Shown: positions 11,218 through 22,619, numbered from the stretch's first letter. The stretch is 64,000 nt of DNA from Tubulanus polymorphus (GCF_964204645.1 NC_134035.1:6884501-6948500), one strand, 5' to 3'. Notes: generated by a model from the letters alone, not told the origin. Numbers and translations are program-made.

Positions 11218-13255
11218 ATTCTTGGGACCAGTGGGATGTTGTCTGCAGCAGGCAGCAACCCACTGGTCCGACCTCTTTGGAGACGGTTGGCCCTCCCGGG
11301 TCGTCTCTCGTGGCTACCGTCTCCGTTTCCTAAGGCGACCGCGCCTGATGAGGTCACCTCCCGACATGCGGCCAAAACCAGGTCAGGAGGCCTTAATCTC
11401 TCCGGCTCTCAAGGAACTGGCAGAGAAGGGAGCGATAGAACTAGTTTGTAACGAAACTTCTCCCGGCTGGTTTTCTCGAATATTCATGGTACCAAAGGCC
11501 ACAGGGGGTCAACGGACAGTGATAGATCTGTCATCCCTCAATCGGCACCTAGACATTCCAAGGTTCCGGATGACCAAGCCCAAGGACGTGATTCAAGGGC
11601 TCCGTCCGGGTCAATGGGCGGCTTCATTGGACCTGAAAGATGCTTACTTTCAGGTTCCAATTCACCCAAAATCTCGGCGATTTCTCAGGATAAAGTGGAA
11701 AGGCCGCCAGTTCCAATTCAGGTCTCTTCCATTTGGCCTCAGTACGGCCCCGTGGGTTTTCACCAAGTTGGTCAAGTCAGTTCTGAAGGTACTTCAGTCA
11801 AGGGGTGTTCGACTGTTCGTTTACCTCGACGACTGGTTAATAGTCGCGAATTCGGCTCAGGAATGTCGGGAGGCAATGACCTCAGTCTTGGACTTAGTCC
11901 ATCAGCTAGGGTTCCGCGTAAACAGGGAAAAATCTCAGTTGACGCCGGCCCAACAGTTCACTTATCTCGGCATGGACTTCGATCTCCGAATCGGCAAAGT
12001 CTTTCCGTCTATGGTTCGAGTGGCCAAACTTCAAGAAGCTGTAGCGCGAGTGTCCACAACCCCGAGAACAGCTCGTTACTGGTCACGGCTTCTAGGCTCC
12101 ATCAGCTCCATGGGTCTGGTGGTGCCCTTAGGCCGCCTCAGAAGCAGGCGCTTGCAACAATATTGGAAGGTCTTCTGGTCTCAGTCGAAGGGCAACTGGG
12201 AGGCCTTGATTCCCGTACCTCCAACCGATCTAAGTCCGGATCTTCAGTGGTGGGCGGCCACTACGAATCTTCGGCTCGGGGTGTCACTAGCCTCGTTAGA
12301 GGCTCCAGTTTGTGTATTCACGGATGCCAGTCACCAAGGATGGGGGGCACATCTGGAGAACCGAGTCAAAGCCGGGAAATGGTCTCGCTACGAGGCCACC
12401 AACCACATAAATTTCCTAGAAATGCTGGCCGTGTGGAAGGCCCTGAAGTTCTTTCACAGGAGAGTGGAGGGCCACCACGTTTGGTTAGCCACAGACAATT
12501 CAACAGTGAGGGCTTACCTTCAGAACCAAGGGGGCACTCACTCAGAAACCCTCACAGGTCTGTCGGCCAAAATTCTTCTTTGGTGCCAGACAAAGGGCGT
12601 GTCCCTGACTGTGGCACATTTAGCAGGGAAAAGGAACGTGATGGCCGATGCTCTGTCTCGTCGAGGTCAGGCTATTGCGACAGAATGGGTTCTCCACCAA
12701 GAAGTAGCCGATCGGGTTCGGGGCATTTTTGGCAATCCGCTGCTGGATCTGTTTGCCACCCGGTTCAATCGGAGGTGTCCTCTGTTTGTGTCCCCGTTTC
12801 CAGACGCGGAAGCGTGGGGGGTCGATGCCTTCTCTCTGGACTGGTCGGGGATGCATGCGTATGCGTTCCCGCCCACACCAGTCCTGCCGCGCTTACTGGA
12901 TCAAATAGAGAGATCAGTCAATTGCAACATAGTTCTGGTAGCACCATGTTGGCCGGCTCAGAAATGGTTCCTACCACTTCTCCACCTACTGTGCGACAAC
13001 CCCAGGATTCTTCCGAATTTCCCATCGCTTCTGTCTCAGGGGATCTTTCGGCATCATCCTAACAGCCAGTGGTTAAATCTGCTCGCCTGGCCATTGTCCA
13101 GCGATCCTTGTCAGCTTCAGGCTTTTCAGAACAGGCTGCCTCCTTTATCGCAGGATCTAAGCGGCCATCAACAAGTACCATTTACGATGCCAAATGGAGT
13201 CATTTTGCGGATTGGTGTGCTGCAGGGGAAATTGATCCATGCTCACCCTCTGTAG
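11084..13255 (+). CDS. DIRS reverse transcriptase - RNase H
   Basis: 723-codon open frame. RT: conserved SLDLKDAYFQVPI around residues 181-193 (motif A Asp 183) and FVYLDDWLIVA with YLDD at 247-250 (motif C). RNase H: VFTDASHQGWGA (Asp 414), Glu 446 in NFLEMLAVWKAL, LATDNSTVRAYL (Asp 471) and ADALSRRG (Asp 522). After RNase H a segment DLFATRFNRRCPLFVSP to VLVAPCWPAQKWF (about 550-640) is the conserved C-terminal block of DIRS Pol. The catalytic residues are all present. The first residues overlap Gag; no Met lies near the true start, so translation may use re-initiation or frameshift, or the start may be lost. Confidence 0.92.
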   Translation: MPVGELARNFNNRVKPRPVVTVPVRIEARGRLQKGALPFGKTRNEFLGPVGCCLQQAATHWSDLFGDGWPSRVVSRGYRLRFLRRPRLMRSPPDMRPKPGQEALISPALKELAEKGAIELVCNETSPGWFSRIFMVPKATGGQRTVIDLSSLNRHLDIPRFRMTKPKDVIQGLRPGQWAASLDLKDAYFQVPIHPKSRRFLRIKWKGRQFQFRSLPFGLSTAPWVFTKLVKSVLKVLQSRGVRLFVYLDDWLIVANSAQECREAMTSVLDLVHQLGFRVNREKSQLTPAQQFTYLGMDFDLRIGKVFPSMVRVAKLQEAVARVSTTPRTARYWSRLLGSISSMGLVVPLGRLRSRRLQQYWKVFWSQSKGNWEALIPVPPTDLSPDLQWWAATTNLRLGVSLASLEAPVCVFTDASHQGWGAHLENRVKAGKWSRYEATNHINFLEMLAVWKALKFFHRRVEGHHVWLATDNSTVRAYLQNQGGTHSETLTGLSAKILLWCQTKGVSLTVAHLAGKRNVMADALSRRGQAIATEWVLHQEVADRVRGIFGNPLLDLFATRFNRRCPLFVSPFPDAEAWGVDAFSLDWSGMHAYAFPPTPVLPRLLDQIERSVNCNIVLVAPCWPAQKWFLPLLHLLCDNPRILPNFPSLLSQGIFRHHPNSQWLNLLAWPLSSDPCQLQAFQNRLPPLSQDLSGHQQVPFTMPNGVILRIGVLQGKLIHAHPL

Positions 13256-14166
13256 CTCAATTGGCAGATTTTTTACTGCACCTATTTATAGTAAAAGGTT
13301 TACAGGTCATAACTATTAAAGGTTACCGCTCCGCGATTTCTCATACATTGCGTGCTTCTGGATGGCCAAATGTAGCAGGGGATCATCGGATATCCCAGCT
13401 GGTTGCTGGGTTTTCTATTTCCCGGCCTCGGGTAACAAGGACAGTTCCACCATGGGATCTGTCTGTAATTTTGAAGAAGTTAATGGAGGCTCCATTTGAA
13501 CCTCTTTCGGCAGCGTCATTTGCAAATTTGTCAAAAAAGACTGTATTTTTGCTGTTCTTGGCTTGCTCGGCCCGTCGCTCTGAGATTCATGCGCTTTCAG
13601 TCCGACAAGGTCATATTGTCTTTGGGCCAGCGAATGAATTTGTTTCGCTGTGGCCTGCTTTGGAATTTTTGGCAAAGAACCAACGACCAGGCTCGGTTGG
13701 GCGTCAATGTCGAATTGAAGCCCTAAAACATCGAGTGGAACCGGGCATCCCGGACAGGACTTTATGTCCTGCGCGGGCGTTGTGTTTCTATTTAGATCGC
13801 TCTGCTTCACGGAGGGGTTCACGGGAGCGGTTATTTATTCCGCTGCTGGATCACCTAAAGGGGGATATTTCGCGGGACACAGTAGCCCGATGGGTCTCTT
13901 CAATGATCAAGGACATTTTCTTGAAGGAGAATCTTTCCTCGGAGGGAGTCCTTTCTAATCAAGTGAGGTCTATGGCTACTTCCTGCGCAGCCTTTTCGGG
14001 TGCTCCGTTGGAGGAAGTCTGTCGGGCCGCCTTTTGGAATTCACCGTCGACATTCACGTCATTTTATTTACGGGATGTTTCAGGCCAGTTAGGCTCATTA
14101 GCTTCACTTGGTCCTGTTGTCATGGCTCAAGGTGTCCGTTCTTTCCGATCGGACCCTTTAGTGTAG
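13069..14166 (+). CDS. DIRS tyrosine recombinase (YR)
   Basis: 365-codon open frame overlapping the RT frame by 187 bases. N-terminal SAM-like core-binding half (about 25-115), then the catalytic domain: Arg 170 in ACSARRSEIHAL, second Arg 300 in SNQVRSMATSCA, Trp 323 in FWNSPSTF and the nucleophile Tyr 333 in SFYLRDVSG. The position three residues before Arg 300, normally His in the HxxR box, is Asn 297; this may reduce activity or be a lineage variant. The enzyme would join a circular cDNA to the genome. It is element-encoded and runs in the same direction as Gag and RT. Confidence 0.9.
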   Translation: MVKSARLAIVQRSLSASGFSEQAASFIAGSKRPSTSTIYDAKWSHFADWCAAGEIDPCSPSVAQLADFLLHLFIVKGLQVITIKGYRSAISHTLRASGWPNVAGDHRISQLVAGFSISRPRVTRTVPPWDLSVILKKLMEAPFEPLSAASFANLSKKTVFLLFLACSARRSEIHALSVRQGHIVFGPANEFVSLWPALEFLAKNQRPGSVGRQCRIEALKHRVEPGIPDRTLCPARALCFYLDRSASRRGSRERLFIPLLDHLKGDISRDTVARWVSSMIKDIFLKENLSSEGVLSNQVRSMATSCAAFSGAPLEEVCRAAFWNSPSTFTSFYLRDVSGQLGSLASLGPVVMAQGVRSFRSDPLV

Positions 14167-14426
14167 AATATTTATGTTGCATTATCAGGATCACAGGGGG
14201 TGTATCCTTGTACATAGTTTGTGCTCATATCTGCAAGTATTAATTTCGCAAAATTCTGGGGGGGGGCCCCTGAGCTGGACGACCTCACTGTGGCCAACCG
14301 GTCTTCCCTGTGCTACAGTGCTCCATTCCGTGCTTGGGTAAGTGCTCTCTTTTTCCCTCTTACCTTGCGTTTGAGCGGTGGTTTTTCTATCTACCTTTCC
14401 CACCATCCTTGTGCTAGGCTAGTCTA

Positions 14427-14523
14427 GCAAAAACCATAGGAAAGGGTACAGTACTCGACGGAAATATTACAATTTTTGGAACTAAAATTTGTATTTCCGA
14501 GACGTACTTACCCTTTCCTATGG
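14427..14523 (+). repeat. DIRS internal complementary region (ICR)
   Basis: The left half (GCAAAAACCATAGGAAAGGG and onward to GACGGAAAT) is the reverse complement of the outer end of the left ITR; the right half (ATTACAATTTTTGGAACTAA and onward to CCTTTCCTATGG) is the reverse complement of the outer end of the right ITR. This joined-ends arrangement templates rounding of the linear cDNA into a circle and fixes the element borders near 8765 and 14742. Confidence 0.9.
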
Positions 14524-14579
14524 TGGGAATCCCACCCACCTGCCCCGCATAGCTGTTTTTTTTTGGTCTGCTATGACGT

Positions 14580-14742
14580 AAAAAGATGGCGGATTTCGCC
14601 GGTGGCTAAATGCAATACCGCAGGGCCGGGTCGTATAGAAAAACCATTGGCGATAAATCCAAATTTAGAAAATATTGGCAAAAACCATAGGAAAGGGTAA
14701 GTACTACTCGGAAATACAAATTTTAGTTCCAAAAATTGTAAT
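14580..14742 (+). repeat. DIRS right inverted terminal repeat
   Basis: Runs from 'aaaaagatggcggatttcgc' to 'ccaaaaattgtaat', inverse of the left ITR with extra outer bases that are also represented in the ICR. Confidence 0.88.
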
Positions 14743-14827
14743 TTTAATTTAATTCAAGGATATAATAATAATATCTTGTATGTATCAATCATGTAATAAA
14801 GGGCTAAGAATTAAGGAAGTGATGATT

Positions 14828-16058
14828 AGGACAGCTGTAGGCTGAGCCTATTACTATACAAATGGAGCGAATTTAAATGACATGGTTTCCAGAGCAAAGG
14901 CTCTTTTACTGTGCAACTGAGCATATATTCATACAAATTATTCATTAAAGCATTATCCATTCTCCAAACTCTACGTAGCTGAATTTTGAAAGAGGGTCTC
15001 GTTAAAATTTATATGAGCTTTTTCGCGAATATGTGATCGCAAAAATATTGGTTTTGAAAAGCCGATCAGAAAGCAGACTCCTCTATAATTGGCTTAGCCG
15101 CAGAAATCAGCAGGTGTTCACGTGAACCCGCGATATTGTCTACCGTTTTACTTCCGGGTTTCATTTTAAGATCTGAAATTGTATTTCAAGATCGATTTCT
15201 GTGAAAGCTTTAGTTGATTTGGTTTTTGGGAGGAATATTTTTATTAGCACTACAGAAAATATCATTGACCATTGTGTTAAGTCCGGGAAAAATAGCTTTT
15301 TCTTAAATCGGATAGATGACCTTGATATGCTAATTAGCCCATGTGCTCAAACTACAAATTCAATCAAATTTTATTCCACAAAAAATATCAAATTCAATTC
15401 AATTTTACTTTATTGAACAAATAAAAACATCAAATTCAATTTTGTTTTATTGAGCAAATTTAAGAAAATTCAATTCTATTCCGCATTAAAATCAATAAGA
15501 CCAAGGGAAAAGATTAATCTGAGGTATTTGTTCCTGCCAGATCCAGTCGCTGTCTGTGCTACTTTTGTATTCTACGATTGTATTGTGTAAATTATTAGGT
15601 ATTGACTTAGTTAGTTACCTAATCGTTGGTGGTAAGCTTTTTATAATCGGATGGGTTTATACCAACCTGTGATTTGTGAAAATATCCGATCGTGAAACTA
15701 AACCACAGTCAAGTGGTGAGGCTTATTTCTGAAGGGGGGTCTGGGGGCCCTCCCCTAGAAATATTTTGAAAATTCAATCGCCGGAGATACGTTTTGGGGC
15801 CATTTCACGGTCTTATCACAGAAGCATGAGATGCTGTGAGCCAACCCCCTAGTTCAGAGAACGACGAGCTGCTACGCGGTACTGCGTGCTTTTGAAAAAA
15901 TTTTGAGCAAAAAAGTGGGGCGGCTTTGACCGCCCCTGCCGCCCCTGTTCCGACGGCCCTGGTGCTGGGAGTGTATTTTGCCAAATTTAACCCACAGAAT
16001 GCATCATCATTTGCCATTTTTTGAAAAGCTGACAGGCTGGCCATGGGGCTCTTGTATT
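14828..16058 (+). repeat. family B non-autonomous element, copy 1
   Basis: Begins 'ctgtaggctgagcctattac' with 'gagcgaatttaaatgacatg' and 'cagaaatcagcaggtgttca', ends 'aggctggccatggggctctt'. Colinear copies occur at 34298-35140 and, split, at 46315-48574. An internal block (15720-15970) unlike the other copies may be a further insertion. No coding capacity. Confidence 0.6.
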
Positions 16059-16572
16059 TAGAATAAAATATTGATGTTTGAAGAGTTCAGCATATCGTCA
16101 GTTGATGGTTTTAATTCGGTAATCTATTCTACATTCGATTGCAATCCTAATTGATTTATAGTGCGTGTAATATTTTTGACAATATACACTCAATGATTTG
16201 ATGGTGAGCCATAGAGCCATTCAGGCATTGGACCTTTATTTTTAGTGCAATCCAGCCTATGATTCTACATTGATTTTCATGAAATTTAGTGGGTTTAAAC
16301 TGCATACCCTGGGGATACATATGTTGCTTCGCCACATTCTAGTTGGCTTGACATATGACGACAAAATCTATATATTACACCTGATGAATGAAAGCAGTGA
16401 AATCGTATTAACTAGTTTTTGAATATATTCACTATATTCAATCATGAATTTTCTAGTAGTTGTGATTCTTGGAATTCGCTTGCTGTTAGTCCCGTGAGTC
16501 CCAAGGTAAGTGCAGCCTACTGTATCCATGTAATCGACCCATACATATCTATTGGTTGTCCTTCTGTTTCAG
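16059..16572 (+). other. GH35 intron sequence
   Basis: No gene or repeat recognised up to the acceptor of the next exon. Confidence 0.5.
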
Positions 16573-16670
16573 CAATTTCTCTACCTAAAGACATTCCTAA
16601 ACCGTTTGCTTACGGAAAACTGCGATTCAACAGTTACATTTTACTCAGCGAAATGATCAAAATCGATGTG
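16573..16670 (+). CDS. GH35 exon c
   Basis: Acceptor TTTCAG to 16572, donor GTAAGC at 16671. Begins with two bases completing the codon left by exon b. Reads ISLPKDIPKPFAYGKLRF and on to MIKIDV, the linker PxPxxPxxAYG of GLB1-family proteins leading into the first beta domain. Ends in phase 0. Confidence 0.85.
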
Positions 16671-16746
16671 GTAAGCTCTATGAACAGAGTATTAGAATGA
16701 CTTGTTGATCATCGAGTATTAGAATGTTTATATGTATATTTTGTAG

Positions 16747-16896
16747 CCGGTGATCAAATCTAAGACTGTTCTACCAATGGAGTTTCTACCTATCAATAAA
16801 AATGGTGGACAGGGTTATGGTTTTATTTTGTATAAAGCCATTATCCCTCATGGCAAGGAACTTACCTTCACTGACTATGTTCGTGATCGCGCCGTT
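16747..16896 (+). CDS. GH35 exon d
   Basis: Acceptor TTGTAG, donor GTAAGT at 16897; exactly 50 codons, phase 0 at both ends. LPMEFLPINKNGGQGYGFIL followed by YKAIIP matches the family motif PxxMExLxxxxGYxLYRT. Confidence 0.87.
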
Positions 16897-18383
16897 GTAA
16901 GTTATTGTAACTTAAGATAATTCGTATTGGGAGAGTTGGCGAATGTTGGTTGTGAACTTGGAGATTTAACACTGACATAGGGACAAAATTGAATTGTTTT
17001 ATCCTGGCATTGATGCAATGGTTAGCTTTCATAAATTCTGAGCAAATCAAAGAAAACCAGATGAATTTCATTGGTTCCAAATTATCTTGATTTTTTGCTC
17101 TCGAGGAATGAGAGAGCTATTACAAGCCTGTCGGCATCGTGTGGTGTATGTGCACCGCGAACCAAAGCACACCATTTTTACAGTCATTGCATTAACAGAT
17201 CCGATAAATGGGGTTAAATACGCAGCTAAAATAGATCCGGCAACTTTGTATTCAAGATCATTTCACATTATATCGGGTTGAATAGTGAAAAAAGTTGATC
17301 ACAATAACATAAAAAGATTTTGGAAATTTACTGCAGCCATATTGCGTAGCAACAGTAGGTGTCTACCCATATCAGTGTACCTACATTAATGACATTTTGA
17401 GGGAGATTCCTCATTAACAGGGTTGTATCCCAGCAACCAATCAGAGCTACGCGCACCTGCTACGGAGTCCCGTCGATAGACTGCTTAGTAACACATTTTC
17501 CTCGCCAAACTTGTATTTTTTAGGATATTAAAATCGTCAATATTCGAAACGATATGGCTTGTCCGAAGCGATCCCGCATCGTGAGGGGAAAATGAGTGTT
17601 TTGCTTGCATTTCATCGTGACGCTCTGATTTCATTCGGGTGTGGCTGCGGGTGTCTTTAAATGCGATGTCGCGATGGAATCAGTCTTAGATTATTGCTAA
17701 TTTATCAGTAAAGAGGCTGGTGCGGTATAGCAGCTCTGTCGTTGGTTCTGTGATAAGCCGATGTTGTTGTTAAGGCCCAGATCATTCCTCTAACCCGGAT
17801 CGAATTTAAACGTTTATTTCAAATTGCATCCCTATATCGTTTACTGACATTTTTTGAACTTCGTCAATTCATCTCATCTCTGCATTTCATAAGGCTGTGT
17901 CAACCTCTTGGCCCATCGGCAATTATTATTTTGAACAAAATAAACTTTATAATAGATTTTTATTAAGTTGTTAGAGGTCCATTTATTATTAAAAAGTCTT
18001 TGAAAGTGATACACATTGGTCTGTTGAACTTTCTGATCTATAACCGGCCATATTTCACTAATGTTTAAGGTAAAACGAATCGATCTGACATATTTGTTCC
18101 TTCCTCCCACTGTCTGAGGCATTAAGTCTCACATTAGTGCATAGGGAGTTGTTTAAGCGAACAGATTTGCATAATTAAAAAGTAGTAGAATGAACAATGT
18201 AATATTTTCATTGATATTATAAAAAGTTGTACCCCGAGAGCACAGGACCTTTGGTCCTCTAGTTAAGTTTTGGTATGTAAAGATTCAAATGTTTAAACTT
18301 AAACTGACACTTATTGGTTACCAGTAGAACAAGAAATATCGCGATTGATGGTTTAGAAATCTTTTGAAATCTTTCGTTTTCAG
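16897..18383 (+). other. GH35 intron; includes a dispersed repeat
   Basis: At 17339-17440 lies a sequence ('attgcgtagcaacag.tggtg', 'tacccatatcagtgtaccta', 'cctcattaacagggttgtat') that is repeated at 63904-64000. A short motif 'gcacaggacctttggtcctc' near 18239 resembles element ends. Nothing else recognised. Confidence 0.55.
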
Positions 18384-18461
18384 GTTATGGTAAACGGAAT
18401 CTCTGTGGCTATCATTGATAATAAACTCAAAAACTCTGTTGTGACATTTAACACAATCGAG
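18384..18461 (+). CDS. GH35 exon e
   Basis: Acceptor TTTCAG, donor GTATGT at 18462; 26 codons, phase 0. VMVNGISVAIIDNK corresponds to the VxVNGxxxGxL strand of the first beta-sandwich domain. Confidence 0.8.
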
Positions 18462-18526
18462 GTATGTAAAAGGATGCATGATTCATTCATTCAGGTACAT
18501 TTTGAATTATTCTGTATATCATTTAT

Positions 18527-19308
18527 CTGGACAGTGAAGGGAAGACGACTTAGGATACTACCTTGCATGACTCCACTAGTTAGACCTTTTTATTTCCAAA
18601 ATGAGACAGTTCCCTTGATTTGGGCGACCTGTTTTTGTAACGATCGGGCATAAAGTCCAGAGACCAATTTGACTGCATTGTCCAAATCGGTGATATAGTG
18701 TTTTGTCCCAATCCGCACTTTACGTGTCACAATGTCCTTTGTTCTCCTTTTTTGCTTTTTACAGAATAAATGGTGTGTATCATTATTTTTCAGTTACGGA
18801 GTTATTTAGATGTATTATAGGCCACTGGTAGTTTTCTGAAGGGTCTGACCTACTCAGCTAGCGTTAGGACCCCGATTCTTTACATTTTCGTTCGCAGAAA
18901 ATTGCCGAGCCATCTAAGCACCCCATCATTGATACTGTATCCTAATACCTTGTTTAGTAATCACTGATCACTGCAGTACCATATCAAATGCTTTTTCGAA
19001 ATCTATAAAGCCCCAGGCCTAACAGTCCATTTTCCAGAGTCAAATAACTATCTAATCCAGTCATCCATGGTTTAAAGTAGGCCTATATGACTGTTTGTAG
19101 ACCTTCCTTTTATCAAACGGTTTTGACCTTTGAACAGGATTCTAAATTTCATTCATTTTCAATAGCATGGTGCGGCTGAGTCAACATACATGCAATCATA
19201 GTTGACAGTGTCCAGACACAAACAAGAATACGAACAAGGCTGTGCAGATAACCCGTTATCGCTGCTTTGCAGCTATGTTCATCCTTTTCACTGCTTTGCA
19301 GCTATAGT
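18527..19308 (-). pseudogene. LINE reverse transcriptase fragment, copy 2
   Basis: Colinear with 3661-4172 but with extra sequence between about 18655 and 18885. On the minus strand it again encodes the Phe-x-Lys-Ala-Phe region and the following Trp-Leu block in broken frames. Its plus-strand 3' end carries two copies of the GCTGCTTTGCAGC hairpin (19262-19274 and 19290-19303 region). It lies 46 bases before a GH35 exon. Confidence 0.6.
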
Positions 19309-19353
19309 TTTTATTGTGTGTTCCAATGATCCGTATGTTCTTTGTATTGTTAG

Positions 19354-19456
19354 TTGAAAAGTGAAAATGAGCTGTTGGTGCTGGTTGAAAATCTTGGAAG
19401 ATTTAATTATTTTTCAAATTCTCAAAATTCTGGAGAGACTTGTCACCCGAGAAAAG
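19354..19456 (+). CDS. GH35 exon f
   Basis: Acceptor TTAG, donor GTATGT at 19457, ends in phase 1. ELLVLVENLGRFNYF is the family's LDILVENxGRxNYG motif; the final residues are PRKG with the Gly codon completed by the next exon 16.6 kb downstream. Confidence 0.87.
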
Positions 19457-20420
19457 GTATGTATGTTTTGAATTCTAACATTGCATTTTGTTTCATTTAC
19501 AATGAAAATATATGGCTTCAAGCTTTTAATAAGCATTATTTTTTGCTCGCTATAAGGCTGTTTTCACAAGCTGAAATTTCTCCGCTCCTAAAAAAAGCCG
19601 CTCCTAAAAACGCCTGCCGCTGGAATTTAAGTTCGGTTGTCCGGGTTATTATTTGATTCTGATGTTTATAAGTGCTCAAATTTGGTTATGAAATAATCAA
19701 CGTCACTCCTTAGTTCAAGCCGCTGTAGCAGGTAACTACGGCGACGCTCAATGCAGTCGGTGTGTGTGTAACACGGAACACGCTTGTACATGGAGATATT
19801 GATCATAGAGCGCGCGCGATATTCAGCGCTAATGCCAAGAGACTCGGGAGTGCTCCGGAAACTACGAAGTGAAGACTTGGAATTCGGATAAGGCCGGATC
19901 ATTCTTTGCAGTTTCAGACGGTCACTACTCTTTACGTAAAAACCAGCATAAATTTATTGGCCAGCTGAGATTCCCGCCCTGATTATATCACTCGAATTTA
20001 CTGAGTACGGGAGCTTCAATCACAGTCGCATGAAATATTGTTGACAAAGTCAAAGTTTAACTACATATTCCACAAAACAAACGAGGCATTTTGATGAATA
20101 GAGTTTATTTTGTTTGAAAAAAACATCATGTAAACACCGAAATATAATCTGCGCACCACGGCAGGTAGTGGGCATCTACTATTTTCTGTATTGATAACAC
20201 CACACGCCCAAGATCCGTGTTTTGATCAACGCTTAGAACTAATCTAAGTAATTAAAGATGGCATTAAGTGTCAGCAATTGAACCCGTCTTTTTTATGCCC
20301 TTACATTACCAATCGTTGGAGCCCAGCTATCTTGTATTTAGATTGCCACACTGATGATTTCGATAATTTTGATACTTAGTGCACAACGCGAGTCGATTGC
20401 ATTGTCAGCAATAAGGCCTT

Positions 20421-21355
20421 CCCAGCTAACAAAATAACGTTCAAAGAACGTTTTCTAAAAGTTTTTCACTAACAATTTAACGTTAATATTAACTGAACGT
20501 TACTTAACAACCTCTGCAACCATTGAGCTTGATAAAAACGTTCCAATAACGTTTGTTTGACGTTACATTATAACCATGTTGTCCTCTTTCATGAGCTCGA
20601 ATAAATCCCTTTCAACTTACGTTAATATTTGAATAACTTTACCTAACTTTTATTTTGTAACTACGTATATACATATATAATATCGAAATTATTCACTCGT
20701 TAGTTAGTCCTCCAGTGCACCACCACCAGTCGTCGTCGTTACATTGTAGCTGGCAGCCTTTGTGATTCCTACAATAAAAAGGAAATAATAAAGAAACTTT
20801 TATTTCATAGTTGTGTTACGGTAAGCCTTGAAGTTCATTTCGATCATAAGTCCATACATACAGTGATTGTTATGCTTGTTATTGGAGAACAACAGTTAAG
20901 TCATTTCATTGATATAAAATCCGACGAAAAGGTCTCTAACATGGGTTTCTACATAAAAGATTGTTTCAAAAACATTCTATCGGTATTTTTCCATGTATTG
21001 ATAGTATCAAAATTTATGGATTGAATAACGTACCTTAGTAAATAAACGATTTTTAAATCCCTCAAACACAAGCTCATTGCTGAACAATGGCGAACACTTC
21101 CTGTTTTGATATGTCACGATATCCATAGGTTTCGAATCCTATATTTTGCTTTACTCCCGAAATTTTGAATCTTGCTTTCCAATGGTATTAAAACGTCAAA
21201 ATCCACGTTGGGATTGCTTAAAACAGGCTATATTGATGATATCTAACTTAACTAATAATTTGCTGCAGGCTCTTGGATGACAACGTTTAGAAAACCTTCG
21301 GTAAACGTTATCACACCGTTTCTGAATGTTGTATGAACGTTGTGTGCTAGCTGGG
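20421..21355. mobile_element. inverted-repeat-ended element with AACGTT-rich termini
   Basis: The left end CCCAGCTAACAAAATAACGT is mirrored by a right end reading, in reverse complement, CCCAGCTAGCACACAACGTT. Both termini are rich in AACGTT words. No open frame of note, so this looks like a non-autonomous DNA transposon. Target duplication was not convincingly seen. The flanking intron DNA (19457-20420 and 21356-22222) shows no gene. Confidence 0.6.
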
Positions 21356-22222
21356 TTAGCCCTTTACCATCTATGTATCAATTACGTGTAGTAATAGATT
21401 CGTATAGTAATAGATAACGCTACCCACGGAGAAGATTAGTGTTTTACCGCGTGCACACAGACGTGCATCAACAGACCCACATCTTAATTGTCGAATGGTC
21501 ATGCGAACACATGGTGTCACATTTTAAAAATCTTTAAGCTTGGGCCTAAATTGCTTTACTATTAAAAACTAACATGAATGAATCTATTGAAAGCCACATT
21601 CACTCGGTTGCTGAACTTGATTTCAACAGTAACCGGCCGTCCTGGTTTAATATGTACTGCCCTGAAATTTGAAAAACTTATGTAGCATCTTCTGATTTTG
21701 TTTGTCCCGAGTACTTAATTTTCAAGTTTTAGTTGTTTTATGTCATTGCCTCACGAGATCAAAATTGTCAAGTCCAAAATGTCCATAATTAAACTTGCGT
21801 AACTGTCATTCTTCCGCTGGTGAATATTGTTTTCCTGTTCCACTTGGTCAATCGTAAGACTAGCTATAGGCCCTCAGGGTACAGCTAGCAGTTGGCCTTA
21901 AGAAGGTTCAGTCTGTGAACAGCTTCAAGACACTCATGTTGAATCATGGATGTGAAGCATGTACCCAATGGACTGCATGGTCATTGGCCTATGCCATGGG
22001 TTCTTGGCGATTGTGCCAAGAGCAGACTATATCCGGTGGCCATGGTAAGTATATTTTCTGACGTTTTACCTTGATAGTATGGATTAAAGATGCACCGCAT
22101 CAACGCAGTTACTTCCATTCACTTTTCAAGTTCTCAGTCAATACCGAAACCCATCATGGAAAGTTTCTTTCTGGTTAGGACGTTGTGGTAACACGACGTC
22201 CTGTTGAAATGGTGTAAGTTAG

Positions 22223-22318
22223 TGTTGTAAAAGTACAACAAGTCAATACGTGGCCATGATATGTAGTTTATTTTAACTCTAGATGGTAGCACCTGCCAGT
22301 ACAAACAAATACATTACA
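22223..22318 (-). mobile_element. 3' LTR of the minus-strand Ty3/Gypsy element (~96 bp)
   Basis: In the element's sense the segment begins TGTAATGTATTTG directly after a purine tract (AAGAAGGAGGA) and ends TTTTACAACA. The inner border is well supported by the PPT; the outer border is a TG/CA guess. Sequence 22319-22619 is the element's 3' untranslated part. Confidence 0.6.
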
Positions 22319-22619
22319 TCCTCCTTCTTAAGTATTAAGAATATACCGAATGCTAACTTGTATGAACCAGTAAAAGTTATACCTCTTATCTAACCTAAGA
22401 CCAATTACTACAACAAGTAACTCAAGTTTGAGTTTTTTTGTGTTAAACATTTTAAAACAATAACCCAAAAGGACAGAAAACCATTTCTGTTCTAATCTAA
22501 CATGCACAAATTTCTAACAGGCACAAATGAGTATATCAACATCGAATAATGCAAATTGATATGGTAGTTAATGTTAGTCATCAATGTATATTATTGCAAT
22601 GTAAATAAACTGTCAGTTA

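Larger units (their letters stand above)
8765..14742 (+). mobile_element. DIRS-type tyrosine-recombinase retrotransposon (~6.0 kb), nearly full length but mutated
   Basis: All structural hallmarks of DIRS elements are visible: inverted terminal repeats (8765-8905 and about 14580-14742), an internal complementary region (14427-14523) whose two halves match the extreme ends of the two ITRs, and three overlapping frames encoding Gag, RT/RNase H and a tyrosine recombinase. Gag has two in-frame stops and one frameshift; the RT and recombinase frames are open throughout (723 and 365 codons). The element is much more GC-rich than its surroundings. It sits in a GH35 intron in the same orientation as the gene. 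DIRS elements integrate by recombination without target duplication, and none was seen. Confidence 0.92.

Noticed and set aside
11614-13062. 482-codon plus-strand ORF
   Set aside because: It lies in another frame entirely inside the RT/RNase H gene, is Ser/Gly/Arg-rich without domains, and is a shadow of the GC-rich coding frame.
19666-19902. 78-codon minus-strand ORF
   Set aside because: No recognisable domain and no repeat in the window; could be a LINE tail but unsupported.
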